From NCBI RefSeq assembly GCF_003814875.1, contig NZ_RKQF01000001.1:6882001-6946000 (forward strand): 64,000 nucleotides of DNA, in the 5' to 3' direction. The notes beneath the pieces were generated by a model, which saw only the letters and a program-made list of their open reading frames with translations, was not told the DNA's origin and searched no databases. This DNA is from Streptomyces sp. Ag109_O5-1. Lineage in GTDB: Bacteria > Actinomycetota > Actinomycetes > Streptomycetales > Streptomycetaceae. This document shows positions 52,906-61,350 of the stretch, in pieces; within the stretch, counting starts at the first letter, position 1, and each line of letters starts with the position of its first letter. The translations under genes were made by a program, and so were the position numbers.

Positions 52906-53844
52906 CTATGCGGCGTGGTCATTTCGCAGGGCCTGGATGAGCCGGGGGTACGCCGGGATCAGGTTCGGTACTACCTGCCAGCCGTTGACGATCCACACCA
53001 GCCGCCAGTATCGGTCCACCCGGGGATCGTGCGCCTCTTCGAACTGCTGCGCCATCCAGTCCCGGAATTCCGTGTCAGGGGTGCGCGCGAACACCTCGGC
53101 GAAGCGGTGTACGAGGTCGTCGATGATGGGTGCGCCCCTGTCGCCGAGCGGGTCGATGCTCGACTTCATGGCCTCGGCCACCTTCTGACGGGTGAACTCC
53201 ATCAGTTCCTCGCCGGCTTCGCATTCGATGTCGAGCGGGCGCCCGGCCGCCTGACGTACGGCCGTCCGGCGCATCCGGGCACGGAAATCCTCGTCGCCGA
53301 CCAGCTCGGCGAGCTCCACCCACGCGGCGACCTGCTCGCCGGTCGGATCATCGGGGAGGTCGGGAGTGGCAGCGCGAACCATGGCCACCGCGGCCGGGTC
53401 GGCATCCACTGTGCCGAAGGTGCCATCCACGAAATCGTCGATCAAACGTCGGCGTTCCTCGCCGGACAACTGTGTGAGCCTGTGCATGAGCTTGGTCTCC
53501 TCGGGACTGGACCCGCGGCTGGCCACGACTCGCAGAACGTTCCGACGCAGTCGCAGCATCCGGATCTGGACGTCCAAGGCGTCGGCGTGCGCCGCGGCGA
53601 CTTCCGCCACCGAGAGCTCACGGTCCAGTACCCGTTGAATCGTGGCCAGGTCCATGCCCAACTCGCGCAGTGTGCACAAGAGTTCCAGACGAAGCAGTGC
53701 GTCGAGGTCGTAGAGCCGATAACCGGCGGGACTACGGGTGGTCGGCGCTACCACCCCCGAATCGGAGTAGAACCGGATGGTCCTCACAGACACGCCGGTC
53801 CGCCGGGAAAGCTCCCCGATCGAGTAGAGGGTCGTAACGTCCAT
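52906..53844 (-). CDS. MerR-family regulator
   Basis: 312 residues from ATG 53844. The N-terminal MerR winged helix is complete: YSIGELSRRTGVSVRTIRFY, PAGYRLYDLDALLRLELLCT, LRELGMDLATIQRVLDRE. A coiled coil follows (about 75-115), then a 190-residue helical effector domain with EFTRQKVAEAMKSSIDPLGD and DYWMAQQ-like segments that I cannot assign. The promoter upstream has the MerR dyad (53860-53878). It probably autoregulates and activates by twisting DNA when its effector binds. Confidence 0.88.
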   Translation of the reverse strand: MDVTTLYSIGELSRRTGVSVRTIRFYSDSGVVAPTTRSPAGYRLYDLDALLRLELLCTLRELGMDLATIQRVLDRELSVAEVAAAHADALDVQIRMLRLRRNVLRVVASRGSSPEETKLMHRLTQLSGEERRRLIDDFVDGTFGTVDADPAAVAMVRAATPDLPDDPTGEQVAAWVELAELVGDEDFRARMRRTAVRQAAGRPLDIECEAGEELMEFTRQKVAEAMKSSIDPLGDRGAPIIDDLVHRFAEVFARTPDTEFRDWMAQQFEEAHDPRVDRYWRLVWIVNGWQVVPNLIPAYPRLIQALRNDHAA

Positions 53845-53859
53845 GTCCCCCACTCTGCT

Positions 53860-53878
53860 GTCTCCAGTCGCTGGAGAC
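53860..53878 (-). promoter_or_regulatory. MerR-type operator in a 19-bp spacer
   Basis: Perfect arms GTCTCCAG and CTGGAGAC around TCG, ending 16 bp before the merR start. On the minus strand TTGAGT and CAGAGT flank the dyad with a 19-bp spacer, the stretched spacing typical of MerR-activated promoters. Confidence 0.65.
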
Positions 53879-54316
53879 TCAAGGCCATTCCCCAGCCGGG
53901 CCCCGACCCAGACGTCCACCGAGTCGCTGAAGCATGCGTCGCGTGCTCTCCGCTGACCTCCAAAATGAAACGGGCACGCCTTGCACGTGCTGGGCGGGCG
54001 ATAGCAGCGACATGCGACATCACTCGCCGGCGGCCTACGGCTACGAGCCCTTGGACTCAATCATCTAGTGGCTCAGGATCAGCCGCGGGAGGCCAAGACG
54101 TACCAGAGGCCCCTGCCAGAGCGGTGGTCGATCGAGATCGGGACCGAGCCGGTGTCAGCTCGGCCAGCCCCAGTCCTCGAAGTCGTCCCAGGTGATCCTC
54201 TCGGGCGCCTCGCTCCGAACAATGACGAGTTCAGTGGCGACTGCCGGAGATCATCGAGGCGTCGGCGCCAGGTGGTTGTTGACGGAGAAGGTCTCCTGGA
54301 GCCAGGTCAACGCCTT
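53879..54316. other. gene-free stretch upstream of merR
   Basis: No supportable gene between the MerR operator and the terminator of the zinc-ribbon gene. Frames here lack consistent codon bias. Confidence 0.4.
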
Positions 54317-54341
54317 CTCCCACCGCGCCTTTCGGTGGGAG
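54317..54341 (-). terminator. terminator after the zinc-ribbon/coiled-coil gene
   Basis: Perfect 9-bp stem CTCCCACCG/CGGTGGGAG with 7-nt loop, 28 nt beyond the stop of the minus-strand gene at 54370. Confidence 0.5.
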
Positions 54342-54369
54342 GGAGTCGGCGACTCCCAGCCGAAGAACG

Positions 54370-54795
54370 TCAGGGAGCTTTCCGGTTCGCCCGCTCGTGT
54401 AGTGCCGTATAGCGCCGAAGCGCCTCGTCGGCGAGCTCCTTGTCCAAGCGCCCCGCCAAGATCCGCTCGTGGGTTGCACTTGCGGGGAGCCTGCGCGCCT
54501 TGAGGCGCTTGACCTTCTGTTTGGCATCCGTGAGCGAGGCTTCGGCCAAGGCAAGTGCGGGCCGGCGGCCGGATGCCTCGTCGATCTTCCGCTCAAGCCG
54601 AGAGGTTGCGGAGTCGAGTTGATCGAATCTTCGGCAACGCTCGCACACGAGGCCGCCGGATCTCTGGAGCCGGAAGAGGAACTGGTGACACGCGCTACAC
54701 GGGGATGAGAGCGCGAAGAGCGCCAGTGGGACTCTGTTGCCGGACCCTGGAACCTGACCACCCGTTTGACGGACATGGCGGACCTTGTTGTGCAT
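54370..54795 (-). CDS. zinc-ribbon plus coiled-coil protein of unknown function
   Basis: 141 residues from ATG 54795, with GGGAGGAG 8 nt upstream. The N-terminal part has CSACHQFLF and CERCRRFDQ about 25 residues apart, forming a CxxC...CxxC zinc ribbon. The C-terminal two-thirds are charged and helical (SRLERKIDEAS, LTDAKQKVKRLKARR, RILAGRLDKELADEALRRY), probably coiled coil. Cytosolic. Such small proteins are common in mobile elements. No function assigned. Confidence 0.55.
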   Translation of the reverse strand: MHNKVRHVRQTGGQVPGSGNRVPLALFALSSPCSACHQFLFRLQRSGGLVCERCRRFDQLDSATSRLERKIDEASGRRPALALAEASLTDAKQKVKRLKARRLPASATHERILAGRLDKELADEALRRYTALHERANRKAP

Positions 54796-55056
54796 CAGCC
54801 GGACTCCTCCCTGGCTAGAGATCTTCACTGAGTTCGGCCTTCCAGGGTGACGATGGTGGGGCGAGGCAGACGCCCGTGGCACGGCGTTCACTCCGGCTCG
54901 GCCTGGCTAAGGTGCGCCTTTGATGGGTACTGGACCTGCTTGGTCGTGTCCAGTGGGCTACGTCGTCGCCGAACTGCTCACTCCGCGCTGGAAGGCTCGG
55001 CCGAATGCAGGTGGGCGACTGTCGGGTTCGGCTCCTGGGACTTCACGCCGTGGCCC

Positions 55057-55827
55057 TTACGTCCGCGGGGTTCGGTTGCGCAGCCGGTCGATCTCGGAGA
55101 GCACGCGGTCCACATGCGGGCGCACCTGCGCCTGCAACGCATCGCTCCAGCTCTCCTCGGAGTAGGGGCAGTTGAGATAGAGCTGCCTGGCGTGTTCGAG
55201 GGCGGGACGGTGCGCGGGCGGGAGCTGGGCAAGGGCCCAGCTGGCGGCGGCGTCCTTCGACTTGATCTGGCCGGTGGCGAGCGTGGTCCAGATGCGGGCG
55301 AGGGTCAGCAGGACGTTGCGGGTGTCGTTGTCCAGGTCGTCGAGCAGGCCGGGGATACCCGCCACGCTCGCCCGGACCAGGTCGGCCTGCGGGACCGGGT
55401 CGAAGACCTGCGCCGGGTGCGGGCCGGTGAGGGGGTGGTCGCCGGTCAGCGTCATGGTGATCAGCAGGGCCAGATCGGGCATCGGCTCCGGCTGGGGGAC
55501 CTGCCCGGCCTCGTATGCGGCGCGCAGCCACTCGCCGTAGAGGAAGTCGCCGGTCGGCGGGTACCGCCACGGCCGGACCTCGGACTGGACGACCACAGTG
55601 AGCTCGATGGGGCGTGCCTTGTTTCGGGGGCCGGAGATCCGGAGCAGTCCACCCAGGAGTGTCCGTCGCTCCTGCTCGCCCATTCGCCGCCGGGAAATGA
55701 CCAGCACGTCCACGTCGCTGGCCGGCCTGAGTCCACCGAGCACACAGGAGCCGTGGAGGTAGGTGCCGATGACATCTTGGCCCAGCACACCGTCGACCAG
55801 CTCCACGACCTGCTGAACCTGATTCAT
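55057..55827 (-). CDS. AadA-family aminoglycoside nucleotidyltransferase
   Basis: 256 residues from ATG 55827 (an in-frame ATG at 55848 is possible). N-terminal nucleotidyltransferase motif GSCVLGGLRPASDVDVLV gives metal ligands Asp38 and Asp40, and ARPIELTVVV holds the probable catalytic base Glu75. The C-terminal helical domain with LLTLARIWTTLATGQIKSKDAAASWA matches ANT(3'')/ANT(9) enzymes, which adenylate streptomycin or spectinomycin. Length is normal (about 260). Drug specificity cannot be read. It sits next to an IS630 fragment, so acquisition by transfer is plausible. Confidence 0.88.
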   Translation of the reverse strand: MNQVQQVVELVDGVLGQDVIGTYLHGSCVLGGLRPASDVDVLVISRRRMGEQERRTLLGGLLRISGPRNKARPIELTVVVQSEVRPWRYPPTGDFLYGEWLRAAYEAGQVPQPEPMPDLALLITMTLTGDHPLTGPHPAQVFDPVPQADLVRASVAGIPGLLDDLDNDTRNVLLTLARIWTTLATGQIKSKDAAASWALAQLPPAHRPALEHARQLYLNCPYSEESWSDALQAQVRPHVDRVLSEIDRLRNRTPRT

Positions 55828-55884
55828 TGCACCAGCGTCTCCTGTCATCCGGCCGCCTGCACCGCATTATCTGACTGCGGCTGG

Positions 55885-56148
55885 TCAGGGCGATGTGCCG
55901 AGGGCGAGGCCGGTTCCGGTGATGAAGCCGTCGAGGGTGTCTGGCCGGTGCTGGAGGCGTTTGAGCCGGTTGTGGACGAGCGTTTCCAGGCGGTTGAGGG
56001 CTACGACGGCGAGATTGGCCAGGCTGCGTTTGACATGCGCCCATACCCCCTCGACCGGGTTGAGGTCGGGCGCGTAGACAGGCAGCAGGAACACCGTCAG
56101 CCACTCACGCTCGGCGATCAGCTCACGCATGGCGTGGGAGACATGCGG
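55885..56148 (-). pseudogene. IS630-family transposase, C-terminal fragment
   Basis: The frame reads SHAMRELIAEREWLTVFLLP, then VYAPDLNPVEGVWAHVKRSL and LKRLQHRPDTLDGFITGTGL. YAPDLNPVEGVWAHVK is the conserved third-acidic-residue region of IS630/Tc1-type DDE transposases. The upstream two-thirds is missing, with sense lost near 56150. Confidence 0.85.
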
Positions 56149-56416
56149 CAGCCGGCGGGACGGAGGGGCGGGTGCGGGTCAAGAGGGCGTCAATTCCCTC
56201 CGGGTCAGGCAATGTTGCACCAAAAATATTGACGTGGTCATGTAAATCACGGCAGAGTGTCGGCGTCCTTCAGCGCGTCCTGCACGATGTTAGGTTCGGC
56301 CGGGCCCCGCCCGCCCTCATGGTGCGGACGTGTACAAGGCATGCTCCCGTTCCCGCTTTGCGACGCAAGCGACACATCGATGCCGGACGTGCCCCTTCTC
56401 TGAGAGGGAACGGATC

Positions 56417-57931
56417 ATGTCCCTGGCGTCACTGTTCCACCGCCTGGCGAGACCCGGCCTGGTGACGGCGGCCCTCGCGGCCGGCGCGCTGGCCCTGACG
56501 ACGACCACCGCCAGTGCCGCGCCCGCCCTCACGCAGATCAGCGCCGATCCCTACACCAACTCCACCAGCCAGCACGCCACCGAGGTCGAGCCGGACACGT
56601 TCTCGTACGGCTCGACGATCGTCTCCGCCTTCCAGGTCGGCCGGTTCACCGACGGCGGCGGCTCGAACGTCGGCTTCGCGACCTCCAAAGACGGCGGTGC
56701 CACCTGGACCAAGGGATTCTTGCCGGGGATCACCACACAGGCGGGCGGCACCTTCCAGCGGGTCAGCGACGCCTCGGTGACCTACGACGCGAAGCACAAC
56801 GTCTGGCTGATCTCCTCCATCCCCATCACCTCGTCCGTCACCGTGCCCGAGGTGTACACCAGCCGCTCGACCGACGGCGGACTGACCTGGAGCAACCCCG
56901 TGGTCACCGCGACCGGTTCGAGCCTCGACAAGAACTGGATCGTCTGCGACAACACCGCCACGAGCGCCTTCTACGGCAACTGCTACACCGAGTACGACAA
57001 CAACGGCGACGGCGACCGCAACAAGATGACCACTTCCTCCGACGGTGGACTGACCTGGGGTGCTTCGAAGAACACCGGCAACAACGCCACCGGCCTGGGC
57101 GGTCAGCCCGTCGTACAGCCGAACGGTACCGTGGTGGTCCCGATCGCCAACGCCTCGGAGACCGCGATCCGCGCCTTCACCTCCACCAACGGCGGCAGCT
57201 CCTGGACCAACGCCACCACCGTGGCCACCGTCAGCACGTTCACCGTGGGCGGCAGCCTGCGCAGCGGCCCGCTGCCCTCCGCCGAGATCGACTCCGCCGG
57301 GAAGGTCTACGTCGTCTGGCAGGACTGCCGCTTCCGCGCGAGCGGCGGCTCCTGCACCTCCAACGACATCGTGATGGCGACCACCACCAACGGCACCACC
57401 TGGTCGTCGGTGACCCGCATCCCGATCGACACGACGACCAGCACCGTCGACCACTTCATCCCCGGCCTCGCGGTCGACCCGTCCACCTCGGGTTCCACCG
57501 CGCACCTGGCGCTGACGTACTACTACCACCCGACCGCCAACTGCAGCGCCTCCACCTGCCAGTTGGACGTCGGGTACGTCTCCTCGACCAACGGCGGCAG
57601 CACCTGGACGACGCCGACCCAGCTCGCCGGGCCGATGGCCCACTCCTGGCTGGCGAGCACCACCCAGGGCACCATGGTCGGCGACTACATCTCCACGTCC
57701 TTCTCCGGCGGAACGGCACACCCCGTCTTCGCCGTCGCCTCGGCCCCCAGCGGCTCGGTCTTCAACGAGGCGATGTACACACCGGCGGCGGGCCTCGCGG
57801 CGACCGCCGGCACCACGGCCGTCACCACCGCCACGGCCCGCGACAACGCCTTCTCGGCCCGCCTGGCCGCGATCGCCTACGTGCAGTGGCTGGCCAACGG
57901 TGGCACCGAGGGCGGGGAGGACAGTCCCTGA
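56417..57931 (+). CDS. secreted sialidase-like Asp-box propeller protein
   Basis: 504 residues from ATG 56417, with GAGGG 9-10 nt upstream. Sec signal: LVTAALAAGALALTTTTASA then APA. At least six Asp-box (BNR, S-x-D-x-G-x-T-W) repeats: SKDGGATW, STDGGLTW, SSDGGLTW, STNGGSSW, TTNGTTW, STNGGSTW. These build a six-bladed beta-propeller. True sialidases also need an Arg triad and Tyr/Glu; I see no FRIP motif, so sialidase activity is not established and glycan binding or another glycosidase is possible. Probably secreted to the medium. Confidence 0.85.
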   Translation: MSLASLFHRLARPGLVTAALAAGALALTTTTASAAPALTQISADPYTNSTSQHATEVEPDTFSYGSTIVSAFQVGRFTDGGGSNVGFATSKDGGATWTKGFLPGITTQAGGTFQRVSDASVTYDAKHNVWLISSIPITSSVTVPEVYTSRSTDGGLTWSNPVVTATGSSLDKNWIVCDNTATSAFYGNCYTEYDNNGDGDRNKMTTSSDGGLTWGASKNTGNNATGLGGQPVVQPNGTVVVPIANASETAIRAFTSTNGGSSWTNATTVATVSTFTVGGSLRSGPLPSAEIDSAGKVYVVWQDCRFRASGGSCTSNDIVMATTTNGTTWSSVTRIPIDTTTSTVDHFIPGLAVDPSTSGSTAHLALTYYYHPTANCSASTCQLDVGYVSSTNGGSTWTTPTQLAGPMAHSWLASTTQGTMVGDYISTSFSGGTAHPVFAVASAPSGSVFNEAMYTPAAGLAATAGTTAVTTATARDNAFSARLAAIAYVQWLANGGTEGGEDSP

Positions 57932-57946
57932 CAGTTTGAGCGGCCT

Positions 57947-57978
57947 GGTCTGTCCGGCGCTGAGCCGCCGGACAGACC
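57947..57978 (+). terminator. terminator after the Asp-box gene
   Basis: Perfect 13-bp stem GGTCTGTCCGGCG/CGCCGGACAGACC with a 6-nt loop, 15 nt after the stop codon. Confidence 0.7.
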
Positions 57979-58170
57979 CCAAGGTGCGCGACTGCGGTTG
58001 ACGCACCCCGAGTAGTGAAGGGAGGGGCCTCGGGTTCTTTAAGGGGCGCCCCTCCCACATGTACGGGACCACGTTCATGTGCAGTCGCCCTGCAGCCTCA
58101 AAGGCGGGGCAGACATCGCTTTTTGTCGGCTGGGCGCTCGGCTGCGGCACCTACTCAGTTGCAGTGGACC

Positions 58171-58396
58171 CTACGCTCCGGTGCCGCTCACCGGGACCGA
58201 CAGCGTGGGATTGCCGGTATCGCTGCTGGTGAGGTGGAAGGTCGCTGTGGCGATCCCAGCCGTGGTGGGCTGGAAGTGCACGGTGAAGTCCTGTTCCTGG
58301 CCGGGCTGCAGGGTGAAGGGGAAGCCGGGTCCGCCAGCGAGAGAGAAGGCCGGGCTGCCCGATGCCCGCGAGACGTAGGCATCGCGAAGGGTGAGT
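58171..58396 (-). pseudogene. Ig-like (choice-of-anchor D/ASH-type) domain, C-terminal fragment
   Basis: The minus-strand frame reads LTLRDAYVSRASGSPAFSLA, FPFTLQPGQEQDFTVHFQP, ATFHLTSSDTGNPTLSVPVS and ends GTGA-stop. The FTVxFxPTTAG...NPTLSVPVSGTG pattern is the last strands of an ASH/choice-of-anchor D domain of secreted proteins. A stop codon lies just before LTLRD, so the remaining protein is gone. The following 58397-58849 has no gene. Confidence 0.55.
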
Positions 58397-58774
58397 CATG
58401 CGTGAACCATCCACAGGCTCCAGTGCCCCGCGCCAGTGATCAGCGAAGCGATCAGTTGGACTGGCCGTTTTCTCATGGGGCCATTTCGGCTTCAGCTGTC
58501 CCCGCTGTTCCACTCGTCACCGAGCCCCCATCGCGGCGCCGACAGCTGACACTCAACCATGTGGCCAGGCGTGGGCTGCCGTCCGTCGTCGTGAACACCG
58601 CCGTGGCCTCCACCCCGCGCTTGTAGCGACGATCGTGCGCGCTCACCGTCATGCCGCCATCGCCCGGCACGTTCCGTAAGGAGCCGCCGCGCTCAGTCGT
58701 TGGCTCGGTCGTCACCTGCGGGCGCGGCGCGCGGGCGCTCGCTTGCGATCGACCCTGACGGACAATCAGACTCC

Positions 58775-58793
58775 GTTCCCACGGCGTTCCCAT
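58775..58793 (+). promoter_or_regulatory. paired GTTCCCAc/t elements, possible integrase arm sites
   Basis: GTTCCCAC and GTTCCCAT with 11-bp spacing, 57 bp before the tRNA-Arg half at 58850. The bases between (58794-58840) are AT-rich. Confidence 0.4.
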
Positions 58794-58849
58794 TTCCTTA
58801 CAGAAACCAGAACATGTAATTACCCTGCGTTAAAGTCGCAGGTCAAGCC

Positions 58850-58891
58850 TGCCTCCGGCAGGATTCGAACCTGCGGCACCCGCTTTAGGAG
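58850..58891 (-). other. tRNA-Arg(CCU)-like 3' half, att scar copy 7
   Basis: Minus strand: loop CTCCTAA, stem half AGCGG, T-arm GCAGGTTCGAATCCTGC. The acceptor is changed to CGGAGGC and the CCA lost. The 5' half is absent. Confidence 0.75.
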
Positions 58892-59009
58892 TCTTCTTTC
58901 GACAGGGGTGTGACCTGCGGAAACGTCGACTGCAATGTGTCTGGCCTGAGAAAACTCCCCTCCGTGGTTCTCACGTGTTCACGGGGTTTCCCGGCCTCAT
59001 GTGTGCTGC
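58892..59009 (+). repeat. downstream block of scar repeat, copy 7
   Basis: About 118 bp including GTGTGACCTGCGGAAACGTC, GTGTCTGGCCTGAG and TTCTCACGTGTTCACGGGGT. It shares its length with 40043-40172, ends at CTCATGTGTGCTG, and there joins the truncated XRE gene. Confidence 0.7.
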
Positions 59010-59438
59010 GGTGCGGAAGAGGTTGGTCGGCATGCCGCGTATCTCTTCAGGGATGCCGGAGATCAGCCGGCGCCCGGCCTCGTTGGTGAGCCGCACATTC
59101 CACTGCCCGTCGATCGCCGCGCCGGGAAACGGGTCGTGCGCGTCCAGGAGCGTCTGCAACGAGGTCCGGACTCCGGACAGCGCCGGATCGGTCAGCGGCG
59201 TCTCCGGGAAGCGGGGAGTGTAACCCGCCGCCAGCAGCCAGTCGTTCCGCTCCCGCAGTGGCAGGTCGAGGTGCCTGGCAATGGCCATGATCACCTCGGG
59301 GCTGGGCTTCGACCTGCCCAGCTCGACAAAGCTCAGATGCCGAGGCGAGATCCCGATCTCGTGCGCCAGATCCATCTGGCTGCGCCGGACCAGGTCCCGC
59401 CGCCGACGAATCAGGTCTCCGACGGTCACAGCTGTCAC
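58971..59438 (-). pseudogene. XRE-family regulator, truncated at the scar
   Basis: From GTG 59438 about 155 residues. The N-terminal XRE helix-turn-helix is intact: GDLIRRRRDLVRRSQMDLAH, EIGISPRHLSFVELGRSKPS. The MmyB-like ligand domain starts (DAHDPFPGAAIDGQWNVRLT, NEAGRRLISG) and should run another 120 residues or so. Instead, after TNLFRTA the frame enters the scar repeat (AHMRPGNPVNT, stop). It may still bind DNA. It is divergent from a truncated hydrolase. Confidence 0.75.
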
Positions 59439-59564
59439 GAACCGCGACGGTATCCCGCGTATGCGTGAGAAACGAGTACCTCTCAGGGTATTCGCATCGC
59501 GGTCCCCGGCGGCCACACGATGGCCGAGTTCCAGCGGACCTGTAGCGGTGAGAGGACCTCAACC

Positions 59565-60029
59565 ATGCCCTACTTCGACACCACCGACGGCACTCGGCTC
59601 TTCTACGCGGAGGCGGGCCCGGCCGAGGGCCGCACGGTCGTGTTCGCCCACGCCTGGGCGTTCAACAGTGGGATGTGGAACTACCAGATCCCCGCCATCA
59701 TCGCCGCCGGCATGCGCTGCGTCGTCTACGACCGGCGCGGCCACGGGCGCTCCGACGTTCCCGGACGGGGCTACGACCTCGACCGCCTCGCCGACGACCT
59801 GGCCGACCTTCTCGCCCACCTGGACCTGCGCGACGTCGTACTGGTCGGACACTCCATGGGCGCGGCCGAGGCGGTCCGCTGCCTGACACGTCGGGGCGAC
59901 GGGCGCGTCAGGGGCGTCGTGCGCATCGGCGCCACCGTCGCCGAGACACCCGGCAGCCACGCGATCTACGTATCGCGGCCGGGCGTCGTCGCCGACCTGA
60001 TCAAGAAGGCCGCTGCAGCGATCGGATGA
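59565..60029 (+). pseudogene. alpha/beta hydrolase, C-terminally truncated
   Basis: 154 residues from ATG 59565, with GAGAGG upstream. N-terminal half of the fold: AHAWAFNSGMWNYQIPAIIA, YDRRGHGRSDVPG, then GHSMGAAEA with nucleophile Ser97. Family members are about 270-290 residues with Asp and His in the missing half, so the triad is incomplete. Sense ends soon after RPGVVADLIKKAA, 170 bp before the tRNA-Ser half. XRE/MmyB regulators commonly sit divergent from such hydrolases, so the pair was once intact. Confidence 0.75.
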
Positions 60030-60195
60030 CCGGATCGGCCGTGAGGCTGATGACGAGAGAGCTTGGACGGGGAGCGGGAGGGCTGCGGTTCAGGTCGCAT
60101 TCGGCTGCGTCCGTGCGGGTCCACTTGGGCCGACTGGATATGTTCCACCGCAGGTCAGGACAGTGCCCAGCCCGTCCGGCCTCCCGGACGAACAT

Positions 60196-60250
60196 GTGGA
60201 AAGCGTGTTGGGGCAACCTCTCACGAGTTCGAATCTCGTATTCTCCGCCA
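60196..60250 (+). other. tRNA-Ser(GGA) 3' half, probable att scar
   Basis: On the plus strand: anticodon-loop part TGGAAA with anticodon GGA (60198-60200), stem half GCGTG, a long variable arm (TTGGGGCAACCTCTC), T-arm ACGAGTTCGAATCTCGT, acceptor ATTCTCC-G and encoded CCA at 60248-60250. The 5' half is not present upstream, so it is not a functional gene. Orientation is opposite to the tRNA-Arg halves. Confidence 0.75.
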
Positions 60251-60267
60251 GTGCCTCACCGGGCACG

Positions 60268-60309
60268 ATGTCGAAGGGCCTCACCGTTCGCGGTGAGGCC
60301 CTTCGACAT
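60268..60309 (+). terminator. very stable terminator after tRNA-Ser half
   Basis: A perfect 19-bp stem (ATGTCGAAGGGCCTCACCG and its complement) closed by a TTCG tetraloop, 17 nt after the CCA. Confidence 0.85.
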
Positions 60310-60320
60310 GCGTGGTTTCT

Positions 60321-60594
60321 ATGTACAAGCACTTCGAGGACCCCGAGCCCGGCTACGTCGCCGACCTGCCTGACCTGCCTGACCTGCCTGACCTGCCTGA
60401 CCTGCCCGACCGGCAGAAGGAGACCGACGCCGACATCTTCGAGGCCATCGAGGACGTTCCGAAGCAGCCGCACATCCGCAGGAGGCCAACCGTGACGCGC
60501 GAGCTTCTCGCCGTCGGCGACGCCTGCAAGAAACCCGTCACCGATGGTGAGGGCAGCCTCTGCGTCGACATGACGGAGGTCGATCAGCCCACGG
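60321..60594 (+). CDS. possible (Asp-Leu-Pro)n repeat peptide, uncertain
   Basis: From ATG 60321: MYKHFEDPEPGYVADLPD with five in-frame Asp-Leu-Pro units from a 9-bp tandem repeat (60363-60407), then ETDADIFEAIEDVPKQPHIR and ELLAVGDACKKPVTDGEGSL. No ribosome site is evident, and the frame runs on into the neighbouring remnant without a clean end. Composition is protein-like up to about 60594. It may be a gene fragment brought with the tRNA-Ser scar. Confidence 0.25.
60363..60407 (+). repeat. five 9-bp tandem repeats GACCTGCCT
   Basis: Four exact copies and a fifth with T to C at the last base. Each encodes Asp-Leu-Pro in the 60321 frame. Confidence 0.85.
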
Positions 60595-60774
60595 TCAACG
60601 GGCGGCCCTGCTCTCGCACCCGCAGCAGTCCGCTTCGGTCTCGCCGGTGTCACCGTGCCGGCCGCCGTCGCGGGGGCGCAGGTGATGGCGCGGGGCGAGT
60701 GCGGCCGCAATCAGAACCGCAGCTGCCGCGAGCAGGGCGACGAGGGTGCTGTGGGCCTGGATCCAGGTGGACAT
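60595..60774 (-). CDS. possible small Cys-tailed membrane peptide, uncertain
   Basis: 59 residues from ATG 60774: MSTWIQAHSTLVALLAAAAV then LIAAALAPRHH and a C-terminal ETEADCCGCESRAAR. One membrane span followed by a CCxC tail is a sensible layout, but no ribosome site is visible and no family is known. Confidence 0.25.
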   Translation of the reverse strand: MSTWIQAHSTLVALLAAAAVLIAAALAPRHHLRPRDGGRHGDTGETEADCCGCESRAAR

Positions 60775-60817
60775 GGAGGCGGAGAAGCGGGTCGGACCTC
60801 CACTCCTGATCGGACGC

Positions 60818-60949
60818 ACCATGTCGTGGTTGTCCGGCTACCGCAGACTCGGCCCCCGCTACGAGCGCAATCCCCGCAACCGCCTGGCCTTTCTCGGACT
60901 CGCCGCAGCCCTGTGCTGCTACAAGCGACCGGTCCGCCTCACCACGTAG
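60818..60949 (+). pseudogene. IS5-type transposase, C-terminal fragment
   Basis: Reads RTMSWLSGYRRLGPRYERNP then RNRLAFLGLAAALCCYKRPV to a stop at 60947-60949. RTxSWLxxYRRL-x-x-x-YER-x-P is the C-terminal signature of IS5-family DDE transposases. The catalytic domain upstream is missing. Confidence 0.8.
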
Positions 60950-61350
60950 GACACGGTCTTGTTCGGAGCCCGGGTCAAGCGGTGGGTCCGCGCTGCCTCG
61001 CACGCCACCCGTTGGCGGCAGCGACCCCATGCCTCCCGATCGACCACGGCGGGACGGTGACTCCGCAGGCCCCTTCGCGCGCCGGCGGTCGAGAATCGGA
61101 TTCCGCAGCATATGCATTCGAGGCGGTTTAGTGAAGAATGAAATGCCTAGCACGTTCGAATTCACGTCACATTCACTTTCTTCACGGAATGCAATGTGCG
61201 CATTGGGGTGGTGAGGTCCGTTCTCACAGGTCATCTCAGTAAGAAAGTGAGGCAATGAAACGGGCGATTAACTGACGCGTAGCCGACGGGAATCGTCTCC
61301 TCTGGTCAACTCCTGGTCACCGCAGTTAACACACAGCGTCAGGAGGGGCC
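60950..61350. other. AT-richer intergenic region before the copper cluster
   Basis: No gene seen. From 61100 to 61270 GC drops visibly, with CACATTCACTTTCTTCACGG and AGTAAGAAAGTGAGG-type sequence. It is likely the promoter region of the downstream cluster; no certain operator could be defined. Confidence 0.4.

Noticed and set aside
56417..57931. Calling the Asp-box protein a true sialidase.
   Set aside because: No FRIP motif or catalytic Arg triad could be identified by eye, so only sialidase-like propeller is stated.
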